Assembly: GCF_015291705.1 (NCBI RefSeq)
Contig: NZ_CP030050.1
Coordinates: 5,146,001-5,210,000, forward strand
Source: Bradyrhizobium arachidis
GTDB lineage: Bacteria; Pseudomonadota; Alphaproteobacteria; Rhizobiales; Xanthobacteraceae
Direction of reading: 5' to 3'
Length of the DNA: 64,000 nt
The translations under genes were made by a program, and so were the position numbers. The notes under the pieces are model-generated. The model ran no database searches. It saw nothing but the letters and a program-made list of their open reading frames with translations, and had not been told where the DNA came from. Shown piece by piece: positions 28,074 to 36,752 of this stretch; positions within the stretch are counted from its first letter, which is position 1, and each line of letters opens with the position of its first letter.

Positions 28074-28696
28074 CAGTTGACCCCGTCGAGCTCGGAGAGC
28101 TGGAAGCCTTTCGGCGGCGTGCGCGGCACCAGCTCGAGATCTTCCAGAAGGTTGGCGAGGCCGTGCACGGTCATCGAGACCGCGAGGATCGGCAGCGTCA
28201 GATAGAGCACCCAGGTCGGCCAGTTCAGCGTCTGGGTGTGCTCGGTGTAGAGGAAGTTGAAGGTTTCGGCCGCGAGCTTGCGCCCGTCGAATCCAGCGCG
28301 CGCGAGCCCGACCGGGTCCATCCAGAGCACGCAGGTGATGCTCAAGGCGATGCCGAACACGACGACGAGGCCGGTCGAGATCACCTTGGCGATCTTCTGG
28401 TGCTGCGGCGAAAGCCGCTCCGTCAGCATCGTCACCGCGAAGTCGAGCCGCAGCCGCGTCATCGCGGAGGCCCCGACGAAGGTCAGCCAGACTACGCAAT
28501 AAACAGCGGATTCATCGATCCAGTAAATCGGGAACCGCGCGTAGCGGGTGATGACGTTCACCAGGATCAGACCGGTGAGCAGGTACATCAGCCCCATCAG
28601 CGCCAGACGCTCGAAGGCGAGCAGGGCGCTCGACATCCGGACGATCGTACGTCGGACGCTGAGCGCGCGCGTGGCCGGCATCGTCTGCTCGATCAT
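28073..28696 (-). CDS. TRAP transporter small permease (DctQ), system 1
   Basis: A 207-residue inner-membrane protein with four hydrophobic segments. YWIDESAVYCVVWLTFVGAS is the typical DctQ motif. It forms the membrane complex with DctM. First gene of the operon dctQ-dctM-dctP-dapA-like; its start at 28696 faces a GntR gene, with a strong palindrome at 28738-28756 between them. Confidence 0.88.
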   Translation of the reverse strand: MIEQTMPATRALSVRRTIVRMSSALLAFERLALMGLMYLLTGLILVNVITRYARFPIYWIDESAVYCVVWLTFVGASAMTRLRLDFAVTMLTERLSPQHQKIAKVISTGLVVVFGIALSITCVLWMDPVGLARAGFDGRKLAAETFNFLYTEHTQTLNWPTWVLYLTLPILAVSMTVHGLANLLEDLELVPRTPPKGFQLSELDGVN

Positions 28697-28737
28697 GAAG
28701 AGGCCCCAACCCCCGAAGATTTGTCGTGCGATTGCCG

Positions 28738-28756
28738 AATGTATAATTTATACATT
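28738..28756. promoter_or_regulatory. Palindromic operator, probably for the adjacent GntR regulator
   Basis: AATGTATAA-T-TTATACATT is a perfect palindrome with 9-bp arms and one central base. It lies 42 bases before dctQ and 140 before the gntR start, in the only AT-rich part of this gap. FadR/FCD-type GntR proteins commonly bind palindromes with TGTATA-like half sites. Confidence 0.75.
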
Positions 28757-28895
28757 TTGACTGTCAAACGGAGATTGCGGTCATTTCCGCGGCAGGGCGC
28801 GCTTTTGCTGGGCAGCTGGCTTTTGCCGGGCACCTCAACATGCAAGACAGGGACCGCTTCGGCCGAGCGAGTCGGGAAGGACAACAGACGATCAG

Positions 28896-29579
28896 ATGAA
28901 ACAGCCTCTGAAGCATCGCACCCTGTCGGCTGCGATCGTCGACCAGCTCAGGCAGGCGATCCTCGACGGCACCTATCCGGCCGGATCGCAGCTGCGGCAG
29001 GATGCGCTTGGCGAGGCCTATGGCGTCAGCCGCATCCCCGTGCGCGAGGCGCTGTTCCAGCTCGAGGCGGAAGGGCTGGTGCGCATCGTGCCGCAGAAGG
29101 GCGCGATCGTCTCGGAGCTGTCACTGGACGAGATCAACGACGTGTTCGATCTGCGCTGCATCCTGGAGCCGCGGTTGCTGGCGCAGTCGGCGCCGCGTTT
29201 CAGCGCGGAGGATTTCGAGGGCCTCGACGACATCCACAAGCAGTTCGAGAAGGCGATCAAGGCGCGCAATGTCAGCGAATGGGGTCAGCTCAACGCCGAT
29301 TTCCACATGGCGCTCTACGTTCACGCTCCGCAGCCGCGCACCCGCGCGATCGTGCTGTCGCTGCTCCAGACCAGCGACCGCTACACGCGGCTGCAACTCT
29401 CCAACACCAAGGCAATGGGCACGGCAGAAAAGGAGCACGCTCATCTGATCGCGCTGTGCCGCGCGCAGAAGGTCGAGGAGGCGTGCCGCTTCCTGGAGCG
29501 GCACATCGAGGCCGTGCGCAAGGATCTGTTGCAGGTGGTGGCGCACGCACCGAAGTCGCGGCGGAAGGAAAAATCGTAG
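28896..29579 (+). CDS. GntR-family regulator, FCD type
   Basis: A 227-residue repressor-type regulator. The winged HTH is at 1-75 (GVSRIPVREALFQLEAEGLV). The C-terminal all-helical FCD domain shows the metal-binding set: D and H in NADFHMAL, H in EKEHAHLI and H in LERHIEAV. It is divergent from the TRAP/DapA-like operon and should repress it through the palindrome between them, releasing when the imported acid or its product binds. It converges with TRAP system 2. Confidence 0.9.
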   Translation: MKQPLKHRTLSAAIVDQLRQAILDGTYPAGSQLRQDALGEAYGVSRIPVREALFQLEAEGLVRIVPQKGAIVSELSLDEINDVFDLRCILEPRLLAQSAPRFSAEDFEGLDDIHKQFEKAIKARNVSEWGQLNADFHMALYVHAPQPRTRAIVLSLLQTSDRYTRLQLSNTKAMGTAEKEHAHLIALCRAQKVEEACRFLERHIEAVRKDLLQVVAHAPKSRRKEKS

Positions 29580-29616
29580 GGTGGGTCAGCCTTGCGGCTG
29601 TGCGGAGCGCATAACT

Positions 29617-29694
29617 CGTAGGGTGGGCAAAGCGCAGCGTGCCCACCATTCAGAAGTGGTGGGCACGGCGCTACGCGCCTTTGCCCACCCTACG
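29617..29694. repeat. Large intergenic palindrome, GGGTGGGCAAA type (copy 2)
   Basis: Between convergent gntR and the second dctM. CGTAGGGTGGGCAAAG at 29617-29632 pairs perfectly (16 bp) with 29679-29694, with a GTGCCCACCA/TGGTGGGCAC inner stem. It is the same family as 24688-24773. A shortened half copy (GTAGGGTGGG) also starts near 29578. Confidence 0.78.
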
Positions 29695-29710
29695 GCAGTC
29701 GTGAGTGCCG

Positions 29711-31069
29711 CTACCTGCTCCCGTCCGGCCCCATCACGAGATCCGGCAGCCAGGTCGAGATCTCCGGCACGAAGCACAGCAGCAGCACCGCGAGCATCAT
29801 CAAGAGCACGAAGGGCAGGGTGCCCCAGATCACCTCGCTCAAGGGGATGTCGGGCGCGACGTTGCGGATGACGAAGATGTTGAGCCCGACCGGCGGATGG
29901 ATCAGCCCCATCTCCATCACGATGGTCATGACGACGCCGAACCAGATGATGTCGAAGTTCGCAGCGCGGAGCGGCGGCAGGATGATCGGCGCTGTCATCA
30001 GGATGATCGAGACCGGCGGCAGGAAGAAGCCGAGCACGACGACCATGACGAGGATCGCGAACAGCAGCTCCCAGCGCGGCAGGTGCATCGCGACGATGGA
30101 TTCGGCGACCGATTGCGAGATGTGCAGATAGCTCATCACGTAGGAATAGAGCAGCGACATGCCGATGATCATCATCAGCATGGTCGATTCCCGGATCGTC
30201 GATCTCATGATCGGGGCGAGGTCGCCCGGCCGCCAGACGCTGTAGATCGCCGCGATCAGCGCCAGTGCCAGCAGGCCGCCGAGGCCTGCCGTCTCCGACG
30301 GCGTGGCGAAGCCGCCATAGAGCGCGATCATGACGCCGGTCAGCAGCAGCACGAACGGGATCACGCGCGGCAGCACGCTGAAGCGTTCGGCGAGCGTGTA
30401 CTCGTCGCGCTGCAGGATCGGAGCTTCCGGGCCGCCTTTCTCGTAGATCGCCGCGGCGGCGGCATATTCCTGACGGAAACGGATCACGGCGTAGGCGCCG
30501 AACAGGGAGACCAGCAGCAGACCCGGACCGATGCCGGCGAGGAACAGCCGCCCGAGCGACTTCTCGGCCGCGACCGCGAACAGGATCATGGTGATCGACG
30601 GCGGCAGCAGGATGCCGAGCGTGCCGCCGGCGGCGATGATGCCGGCGGCAAAACCGCCGGAATAGCCGCGCTTGCGCATCTCCGGGATGCCGGCCGAACC
30701 GATCGCCGAGCAGGTCGCTGGGCTCGAGCCCGCCATTGCCGCGAACAGGGCGCAGGCGAACACGTTGGCGACACCGAGGCCGCCGGGCACGCGGTGCAGC
30801 CAGGCATGCAGCGCCGAATAGAGGTCCTGGCCCGCGCGCGACTTGCCGATCGCCGCGCCCTTCAGGATGAACAGCGGGATCGACAAGAGCGTGATCGAGG
30901 CCATTTCCTCGTAGACGTTCTGCGTCACCGTATCGAGCGAGGCGGCGGGCATGTAGATGCCCATGAACACGACCGCGACCGCGCCGAGGGCGAACGCGAT
31001 GGGCATGCCTGAAAACATCACGAGCAGCGTTGCTATCCCGTAGGCAACACCGATACCGAAAACGCTCAT
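29711..31069 (-). CDS. TRAP transporter large permease (DctM), system 2
   Basis: A 452-residue inner-membrane protein with about twelve hydrophobic segments. MFSGMPIAFALGAVAVVFMG near the start, FACALFAAMAGSSPATCSAI and GTLGILLPPSITMILFA are typical. A longer cytoplasmic loop with charged residues lies near the middle (EYAAAAAIYEKGGPEAPILQ). The ATG overlaps the dctQ stop by four bases (ATGA). Confidence 0.88.
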   Translation of the reverse strand: MSVFGIGVAYGIATLLVMFSGMPIAFALGAVAVVFMGIYMPAASLDTVTQNVYEEMASITLLSIPLFILKGAAIGKSRAGQDLYSALHAWLHRVPGGLGVANVFACALFAAMAGSSPATCSAIGSAGIPEMRKRGYSGGFAAGIIAAGGTLGILLPPSITMILFAVAAEKSLGRLFLAGIGPGLLLVSLFGAYAVIRFRQEYAAAAAIYEKGGPEAPILQRDEYTLAERFSVLPRVIPFVLLLTGVMIALYGGFATPSETAGLGGLLALALIAAIYSVWRPGDLAPIMRSTIRESTMLMMIIGMSLLYSYVMSYLHISQSVAESIVAMHLPRWELLFAILVMVVVLGFFLPPVSIILMTAPIILPPLRAANFDIIWFGVVMTIVMEMGLIHPPVGLNIFVIRNVAPDIPLSEVIWGTLPFVLLMMLAVLLLCFVPEISTWLPDLVMGPDGSR

Positions 31070-31620
31070 GAACGCCTCGCTCCCGCGAAAGGCAGCGCAA
31101 GCTGCACGAGGATCTGGACGCAGAGCAGGCTCATGCCGAGCGCCATCAACGAATAGGGAATGGCGAGCGGCGGCGACCACATCGAGTTCGAGACCTGGCC
31201 GTCGACATAGGCTTCATGCGCCAGCGTCCAGGATTTCCAGGTGAAGAAGGCGCAGAACAGGAACGTCGCGGCATCGACCAGCCAAAGACGGATCCTGTTG
31301 GCGAGCGGCGACAGCAGGCCGACAAAGGCCTCGATGCCGATATGGCCGCGGTTCTGCTGCACATAGGCTGCCGTCATGAAGGTCGCGCCGACCAGCAGGA
31401 AGACTGCGGCCTCGTCCTGCCAGTAATTGGCGGCCTTGAACAGCGCGCGGCTGAGCACGCTGTAGCTCAGGATGGCGCAGGCGGCGACCAGCGCGATCGC
31501 GGCGAGCACGACGATGATGCTGTTGAGGATGGCGAGACCGCGATCAATCGCCGCCGCAGGGCCAGTCCCTGCGGCAGGGGTCGCCTGGTCATCACGATCC
31601 GGAAGCGGACCGTGGCTCAT
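31066..31620 (-). CDS. TRAP transporter small permease (DctQ), system 2
   Basis: A 184-residue protein with four hydrophobic segments; YWQDEAAVFLLVGATFMTAA is the DctQ signature. About 30 polar residues precede the first membrane helix. ATG at 31620 is preferred because it overlaps the dctP stop (ATGA), giving a tightly coupled operon dctP-dctQ-dctM. Confidence 0.85.
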   Translation of the reverse strand: MSHGPLPDRDDQATPAAGTGPAAAIDRGLAILNSIIVVLAAIALVAACAILSYSVLSRALFKAANYWQDEAAVFLLVGATFMTAAYVQQNRGHIGIEAFVGLLSPLANRIRLWLVDAATFLFCAFFTWKSWTLAHEAYVDGQVSNSMWSPPLAIPYSLMALGMSLLCVQILVQLALPFAGARRS

Positions 31621-32639
31621 GCCGAGACGTCGGAGGCGAGCTTCAAGAGTTTCGCCGCCGTCGCGGTCTTGGCGCCGTAATCCTTCCACGCGGTGTCGCG
31701 GGCGATGTCGCGCCACTTGCCGACGGTCGCGGCGTCGAGCGCCGAGACCTTGGCGCCAGCCTTCTCGTAGACCTTGGCGACCTCGACGTCATCGTCCTGC
31801 GCGCCCTTGCGGCCGAAGGTTTCGAGCTCGGAGCCGACCGCGAGCAGGACGTCCTGATGGTTCTTCGGCAGCTTGTCGAAGATCGCCTTCGACATCATCA
31901 GCGGCTCGAGCATGAACCAGTAAGAGGCGCCCGCGCCCGAGGTCAGCGACTTCGCGACTTCCTCGAGACGGAACGAGATCAGGCTGGTCGAGGAGGTGAT
32001 GCCGGCATCGCAGGCGCCGGTCTGCATCGCCGCGTAGATTTCGTTGGAGGGCACCGACAGCACCGAAGCGCCCGCGGTCTGGAGCACCATGTCCATCTCG
32101 CGCGAGCCGCCGCGCACCTTCATGCCCTTGGCGTCTTCAGGGGCGACGATCGGCTTGGAGCGGCTGGCGACGCCGCCGGCCTGCCAGACCCAGGTGAGCA
32201 GGATGATGCCCTTGTCGGCAAGAAAATCGGTCAGCGCCTTGCCGACCGGCTCCTTCTTCCAGCGCATGCCCTGGTCGTAGGTGGTCACAAGGCCCGGCAT
32301 CAGGCCGATATTGGTCTCCGGCAGCTCGCCGCCGGCATAGGGCATCGGATAGAGGCTGATGTCGAGCGCGCCCTTGCGCATCGCGGAGAACTGCGCGTTG
32401 GTCTTGATCAGCGAGGAGTTCGGATAGATCTCGGCGGCGATGTCGCCCTTGCTGCGCTTGCTGACCTCGGCGGCGAACATGCGGCAGAGCCGGTCGCGGA
32501 AATCGCCCTTGTCGACGGTGCCGCCCGGGAATTGGTGCGAGATCTTCAGCGTGGTCGCGGCATGCGCGGTGCCGGTGCCGAAGCGGAGAATGGCGGGTGC
32601 TGCGACGGCAGTCGCGAGCAGGTGACGACGCGTGAACAT
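31617..32639 (-). CDS. TRAP transporter solute-binding protein (DctP family), system 2
   Basis: A 340-residue periplasmic protein with a Tat-like signal (FTRRHLLATAVAAPAIL, cleavage near AHA). The DctP fold is seen in LKISHQFPGGTVDKGDFRDR and in APEDAKGMKVRGGSREMDMV with the substrate-binding Arg. It is only distantly like system 1, and the gene order differs (P-Q-M rather than Q-M-P), so the two systems have separate origins and probably different substrates. Confidence 0.86.
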   Translation of the reverse strand: MFTRRHLLATAVAAPAILRFGTGTAHAATTLKISHQFPGGTVDKGDFRDRLCRMFAAEVSKRSKGDIAAEIYPNSSLIKTNAQFSAMRKGALDISLYPMPYAGGELPETNIGLMPGLVTTYDQGMRWKKEPVGKALTDFLADKGIILLTWVWQAGGVASRSKPIVAPEDAKGMKVRGGSREMDMVLQTAGASVLSVPSNEIYAAMQTGACDAGITSSTSLISFRLEEVAKSLTSGAGASYWFMLEPLMMSKAIFDKLPKNHQDVLLAVGSELETFGRKGAQDDDVEVAKVYEKAGAKVSALDAATVGKWRDIARDTAWKDYGAKTATAAKLLKLASDVSA

Positions 32640-32986
32640 AGATTTATCCCCTTGGACGGTTCTTGACGTGATCGGGTCTTAAGAGGCCCGGCTTCAGGCC
32701 CATCCTAGCCGGTCTTGTACCCGATATTCTCTAATCTGATAGTTCGAGACCGAATGCGGCGGCAAGTCGCGGGGGGCATTGCTGCGCCGCACACTCACCC
32801 TTCGGTCGCGGGCGGCACTAGCGGGGGTCACGCAGGCAAAATTGTGTCAAACCGGTGGTCCCGCGGTCAGGTTTCGCATTGGCGAAAAAAAATTCCGCCG
32901 CACGTAACAGGTGCGGCCCGTCATCCGTCGAGCATGAGGTAGCGGCATCCGTCGCTGGCCAACATCACCTCGAAGGAAGATGACCC
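32640..32986. other. 347-bp gap between divergent genes
   Basis: No gene seen. It contains the promoters of TRAP system 2 (minus) and of the MXKDX gene (plus). An A-run followed by AATTCCGCCGC occurs near 32890. No operator palindrome like the one at 28738 was found. Confidence 0.45.
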
Positions 32987-33229
32987 ATGACCATTCGCAC
33001 CCGCATCGCGCTCGGCATCTCGGCTGCCGCTCTCTCGCTCGGCCTTGCGCTGTCGCCGGCCGCCTTTGCCCAGGACAAAATGGGCAAGGACGACGGCATG
33101 ATGAAGAAGGACACGATGTCCAAGGACGGCATGAAGAAGGATACCATGTCCAAGGACGACGGCATGAAGAAGGACCACATGTCCAAGGACGGGATGAAGA
33201 AAGACGACGGGATGATGAAGAAGAACTGA
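32987..33229 (+). CDS. Pentapeptide MXKDX repeat protein
   Basis: An 80-residue exported protein: a signal peptide (about 1-28, ending in AFAQ) and then only repeats such as DTMSKDGMKK and DDGMKKDHMSKDG, the MXKDX pattern (penta_MxKDx family). About ten units are present. The product is very rich in Met, Lys and Asp and is probably a periplasmic metal-binding or stress-related protein; the role is not established. GAAGGAAG precedes the ATG. A perfect hairpin follows at 33287. Confidence 0.85.
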   Translation: MTIRTRIALGISAAALSLGLALSPAAFAQDKMGKDDGMMKKDTMSKDGMKKDTMSKDDGMKKDHMSKDGMKKDDGMMKKN

Positions 33230-33286
33230 TCGTCCGCCGCCGTCGCGGGCGCATGCAAACGGCAGGCGCGCGCTTCGGAAAATCTG

Positions 33287-33309
33287 GGGGCGGTCATTTG
33301 GACCGCCCC
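33287..33309. terminator. Hairpin between convergent genes
   Basis: GGGGCGGTC at 33287-33295 and GACCGCCCC at 33301-33309 form a perfect 9-bp stem with a 5-base loop. There is no T-run, but its place between the MXKDX gene and a convergent gene fits a two-way terminator. Confidence 0.55.
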
Positions 33310-33355
33310 GAAATCACGTCGCAGCCCAACTTCAATTGGACGTGACTTTTGAACG

Positions 33356-33703
33356 TTACTTGCGCTTGGCCTTGCGGGCGGCGTAGCGGGCGTCGCGCTT
33401 GGCCTTCTGCTCGGCCTCGAGCGCAGCCTGCCGCGCGACCGCCTCTTCGGCCTCGCGGGCGATCCGCGCGGCTTCAGCGGCCTTGGCTTCTTCCTCGACG
33501 CGCTTCTGCTCGGCCTTTTCCGCCTCGCGCGCAGCCTTGGCCTCGGCACGCTTGGCCGAGAGCGCTTCGCGCTCGGCGCGACGCGCGGCCACCGCCGGAT
33601 CGTCGGGGCCCGGCTGCGACTTGAATTTGTTCAAAAGATTTTTGCGGGCGTCCTGCGCCGCCTTTTGCCGGTCCGCGAAGCCGGGTTCCCTGAATCCACT
33701 CAT
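33356..33703 (-). CDS. DUF6481-type Ala/Glu/Lys-rich coiled-coil protein
   Basis: A 115-residue highly charged protein. It begins GFREPGFADRQKAAQDARKN and LLNKFKS, then forms a long continuous helix of Ala, Glu, Lys and Arg, ending in a basic KAKRK tail. This matches the DUF6481 family of alphaproteobacteria. Cytoplasmic; function unknown. Confidence 0.75.
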   Translation of the reverse strand: MSGFREPGFADRQKAAQDARKNLLNKFKSQPGPDDPAVAARRAEREALSAKRAEAKAAREAEKAEQKRVEEEAKAAEAARIAREAEEAVARQAALEAEQKAKRDARYAARKAKRK

Positions 33704-33969
33704 CGACGAGCCTTGTCTTCCTCGCTTTCAATCCTACATCACTGCTGTTGGTACGTCGGCTGGGCATAGCAGGCGCCACGCGACGCAGAAGCGTGTACAT
33801 CGGCGCGCGTCGCGAAGCCACCCATAATCGCAGCCGATCAGGTCAACGAAAAATCGCCAGCCCCGACGATCTCTCGTAACCCGGAAAAACTGCCGAATTG
33901 TGATGTCCCTCATAGCGGGCACCCGACGCCGCGCCTAGCGTGCGCCCCAATACGAGACGGAGCACGGGC

Positions 33970-34206
33970 ATGACCATCTTCCGGCTGACCCTCAAGGCGC
34001 TTGCGCTCGCCTTCGTGGTGGCGGCGCTGGCGGGCGGGGCGTTGCTGTTCGCCCGTCCGCAGCCGATCGAGAACGCCGTCCTGGGCGCCGGCTGGGAGTG
34101 CAGCCAGACGGCCTTCGTGCTTACGACCTGTGCGCCCCGCGCGCACCAGGCGATCCCGGCTGTCGAGACCTCACGCAAGGACGCGATCCGCCAGACCCGC
34201 GGTTGA
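33970..34206 (+). CDS. Small membrane-anchored hypothetical protein
   Basis: A 78-residue protein with one hydrophobic segment (residues 8-27) and a short periplasmic part with two cysteines (WECSQTAFVLTTCAP). ATG at 33970 begins the hydrophobic stretch and has CGGAGCACGGGC upstream. Function unknown. Confidence 0.6.
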   Translation: MTIFRLTLKALALAFVVAALAGGALLFARPQPIENAVLGAGWECSQTAFVLTTCAPRAHQAIPAVETSRKDAIRQTRG

Positions 34207-34282
34207 ACAGCAAGGGCATGCCGGGATGTGACGCCACGCCGCAGAGGTGATAAAGCCGGCTCGCCCGTGCAATCAGGTCACC

Positions 34283-34501
34283 ATGTCCGAGTCCAAGCCC
34301 GAACCGGGCGAGAAGCCCAGAACCCCGCCACGCTCCCCATCCGGTGACAATCGCCGCGGCGCCATCGCCGGCCTGATCATCGCGCTTCTGATCCTCGGCA
34401 TCGGCTGGTGGCTCGCCCGCGATCTGACCTCGGCCAGCAAGATGCAGGATTGCCTGATGTCGGGGCGAACCAATTGCAATGTGATCGAGCCGGCTCGCTA
34501 G
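34283..34501 (+). CDS. Small membrane-anchored hypothetical protein
   Basis: A 72-residue protein: about 25 Pro- and charge-rich residues, a hydrophobic helix (about 29-46), then a short outer part with two cysteines (MQDCLMSGRTNCNVI). The C-x-x-x-G-x-T/N-C pattern after a single helix recurs in rhizobial small proteins. Function unknown. Confidence 0.6.
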   Translation: MSESKPEPGEKPRTPPRSPSGDNRRGAIAGLIIALLILGIGWWLARDLTSASKMQDCLMSGRTNCNVIEPAR

Positions 34502-34693
34502 AAGCGGTCCAAGCACGACCGCAGGGCCGAAAAATTGCCGTGATCTTAAACATTTGTAACGGGACTTAGCCGACAAAGCAGATCAGTTATGTCGGCCGGC
34601 ATCAGCCCGGCGCGAGCCGAATCGTCTATCGCGCCAGGGACCACGGCAATCGAGAGAGTAGGGGGTCTAGCACGCATGAGTGCGTCCAGCCGC

Positions 34694-35455
34694 ATGAAGA
34701 TCATCATTCCCGTGGTTTCGGCCATGTCCCTTGTCGCGCTTTCGGCGCAGGCTCAGGACGCGTTGCCGCCGAGGCCGCAAGCCCAGCCGCAGGCGGCGCC
34801 CGGCGCAGGTGCGCCACCCCCGAACAACCAGACCATGCGCAAGGGGCCGCCGCCGCAGCAGGCCGCGCGTCCCCCGGGACAGCCTGGCGGCCCGCCTCAC
34901 GCGGGCGGTCCAGGCCCGGGCCCGCACAATGCCGGCGGTCCGCCGCCCGGCCGCAATTATGCCCGCGGGCCCGCACCGGCGCGCGACTGGGGCGGACACG
35001 CCTATCGCGGCAATCTCGCCTGGGACGGCGGGCGCTGGCGCCACGAGGTCCACAACGGCCGCTCCGGCTGGTGGTGGGACGTCGGCGGCGTCTGGTATTA
35101 TTATCCGCAGCGGATGGCCGGCCCGCCCGCCTACATCTCCGAGGAGTATTACGACGACGTGCCGGTGGCCTATGCCCCGCCGCCGGTCGCCTATGAACCG
35201 CCACCTCCGCCTCCGCCGCCGGCCGATCCCGGCGCAAGCGCGCTCGGCGGCGCCATCGTCGGCGGCGTGCTGGGCGGCCTGATCTCCGGCAATGCCTCGG
35301 GTGCGGCCGCAGGCGCCGTGATCGGCGGTGCCACCGGCGCCATCGCCGGCGCCACGGCGGCCTCGCGCCCGGGCTATTATCTCGCCCAGGGCAATTGCTA
35401 CTACCGCTATCCGAACGGCCAGTACGTGCAGGCAGATCCCCGCGCCTGCTACTGA
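34694..35455 (+). CDS. Pro/Gly-rich secreted protein with glycine-zipper domain
   Basis: A 253-residue exported protein. Signal peptide 1-19 (ALSAQAQ). Residues 20-95 are Pro, Gln, Gly and Ala rich and unstructured. A Trp-rich part follows (NLAWDGGRWRHEVHNGRSGW). After a poly-Pro linker comes a glycine zipper (GGAIVGGVLGGLISGNASG and GGATGAIAGATAA), as in 17-kDa surface antigen-like proteins, then a Cys-Tyr-rich end. It may sit in the outer membrane. ATG at 34694 begins the signal peptide; 34676 is also possible. A strong terminator follows. Confidence 0.7.
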   Translation: MKIIIPVVSAMSLVALSAQAQDALPPRPQAQPQAAPGAGAPPPNNQTMRKGPPPQQAARPPGQPGGPPHAGGPGPGPHNAGGPPPGRNYARGPAPARDWGGHAYRGNLAWDGGRWRHEVHNGRSGWWWDVGGVWYYYPQRMAGPPAYISEEYYDDVPVAYAPPPVAYEPPPPPPPPADPGASALGGAIVGGVLGGLISGNASGAAAGAVIGGATGAIAGATAASRPGYYLAQGNCYYRYPNGQYVQADPRACY

Positions 35456-35480
35456 CGATCCAGACGAGCTTTGAAGCGAG

Positions 35481-35511
35481 GAGGCGGGCTTAGGCCCGCC
35501 TCTTTTGTTTT
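35481..35511 (+). terminator. Rho-independent terminator
   Basis: GAGGCGGGC at 35481-35489 and GCCCGCCTC at 35494-35502 form a 9-bp stem with a TTAG loop, followed by TTTTGTTTT. It ends transcription of the glycine-zipper gene. Confidence 0.88.
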
Positions 35512-35649
35512 GGGGATTAGCTAGCTGCGCCTGTCGCCGCCGGTTCGGCGGCGCACAACAACTGCCTCCAATTATCACTGGCGCATGTCGGCGCTTCGCG
35601 CATTCTCAAAAGAAAAAAGTCGGGACGTGATTCGCGGGGGAGTGTGGAT

Positions 35650-35742
35650 ATGCTGGATGCAATCCAGGTCAGCCTGGCGCTGTGGGCCATGATCGTGTGC
35701 GGCGGGATCAAGCTGGCGCAGTTCGCGCATTGGCTGTTCTAG
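35650..35742 (+). CDS. Possible 30-residue membrane peptide
   Basis: A short frame starting MLDAIQVSLALWAMIVCGGI and ending AHWLF, with a hydrophobic middle. A GTG two codons upstream is an alternative start, and GCGGGGGAG lies before it. It is followed directly by a dispersed palindrome. The evidence is only the good RBS and the clear membrane helix. Confidence 0.35.
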   Translation: MLDAIQVSLALWAMIVCGGIKLAQFAHWLF

Positions 35743-35790
35743 AGCTTGATCCGGAAAAGTGTGCAGCGGTTTTCCGAAAAGATCATGCTC
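35742..35790. repeat. Dispersed GAGCTTGATC...GATCATGCTC palindrome
   Basis: GAGCTTGATCCGGAAAAG at 35742 pairs with the region ending GATCATGCTC at 35790; the inner part (CGGAAAAG/TTTTCCG) also pairs. This palindrome type is common between genes in Bradyrhizobium and relatives. Confidence 0.75.
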
Positions 35791-35850
35791 AAACAACAAC
35801 CTAAAGTGCGATGATCTCGTCGCGCTTTAGAGCCGTCATCGCGCGCGGGA

Positions 35851-36012
35851 TCAAGACACCAGCCAGCTGAAGAACGCGATGGCGGCCCAGACCAGGCCGC
35901 AGATCCAGGCCAGCATGACGATGCCGATGGTCCCGAGATAGGCGATGCCGAGCAGGTCGGGGCGTTGCCGCGGCGCCGGGACGTCAGCTTCGGATGCTGT
36001 TTCTTGTGTCAT
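35851..36012 (-). CDS. Small single-helix membrane protein
   Basis: A 53-residue protein (MTQETASEADVPAPRQRPDL, then a hydrophobic stretch from about residue 22 to the end, rich in Gly, Ile, Leu and Trp). It has a short Pro-rich cytoplasmic head and one or two membrane helices. It was found by reading the minus strand and is below usual gene-finding length. Function unknown. Confidence 0.6.
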   Translation of the reverse strand: MTQETASEADVPAPRQRPDLLGIAYLGTIGIVMLAWICGLVWAAIAFFSWLVS

Positions 36013-36263
36013 GATGGGAAACACACCCATGCCCTCGTTACGCTTCTGGAAGCGTCGAAGCGCTGTTTAGCGGAGATGCCGGATGGTGGCTGTGACGCAA
36101 TTCACAGATCAGTCCGAATGATGCCTGGCCTCACGGCTTCGTCATCGGCCTGAGAGTCGGAGCAACCGCGGCGGAGCAGTCCGAGCGACGCCAGCGTCAA
36201 CCCGCAATGATACGGACGAAATTGCCATCCGCATGTCCAGATCGGTCGGTTAGGGTGGAGCGC

Positions 36264-36413
36264 ATGTGTACCAAGTACGATCCACAGCACGAAGCCGAGG
36301 CCGCGATGAAGCAGGCTGCCGCCTCCGAAGGCGACGACCGGCAGCGCCTGATCCAGCTCGCTTTGGCGTGGCACCAGCTCGCCCGCGAGCGGCGCGAAGA
36401 AGAGACGGATTGA
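36264..36413 (+). CDS. Small soluble hypothetical protein
   Basis: A 49-residue helical protein (MCTKYDPQHEAEAAMKQAAA, ending in LARERREEETD). It has no membrane segment. The composition and start codon context (GGGTGGAGCGC upstream) are those of a real small gene of rhizobial type. Function unknown. Confidence 0.5.
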   Translation: MCTKYDPQHEAEAAMKQAAASEGDDRQRLIQLALAWHQLARERREEETD

Positions 36414-36752
36414 TTCCGTTACGCGGGTCGATCGACGCCGCCGGAGACAAGCGCGATTGAGCTGGACGGCGCCGTCCTTGCAGCAGGTATTCCCGCGCGG
36501 CTGTGCACGACAGATATTGTCGGCACGCGACGCAGCATCGCTGCAATTCAATGGGACGAAAAACCCAATCATCTCAACGTCGCGATGTGTCCCTCTATCC
36601 AATTATGTTGTTTTTGGGTCACGCTAGATTGCTAATCGTTGCTGAGAACCCGAACAGCAATTGCCCGTCCTCCTGCGTTCGACGTATTGCTTGGCGGCAC
36701 GATATTGACGGCTATTCATTCGTTTTTTCTGGATTTGATTTGGGGGTGGGCA
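36414..36752. other. 339-bp gap upstream of the autotransporter gene
   Basis: No gene seen. It is somewhat AT-richer than its surroundings near 36590-36640 and 36700-36740, as expected for a promoter region. No known box was identified. Confidence 0.4.

Noticed and set aside
33070..33225. Short tandem repeats as a possible CRISPR
   Set aside because: They are in-frame coding repeats of the MXKDX protein, without spacers.
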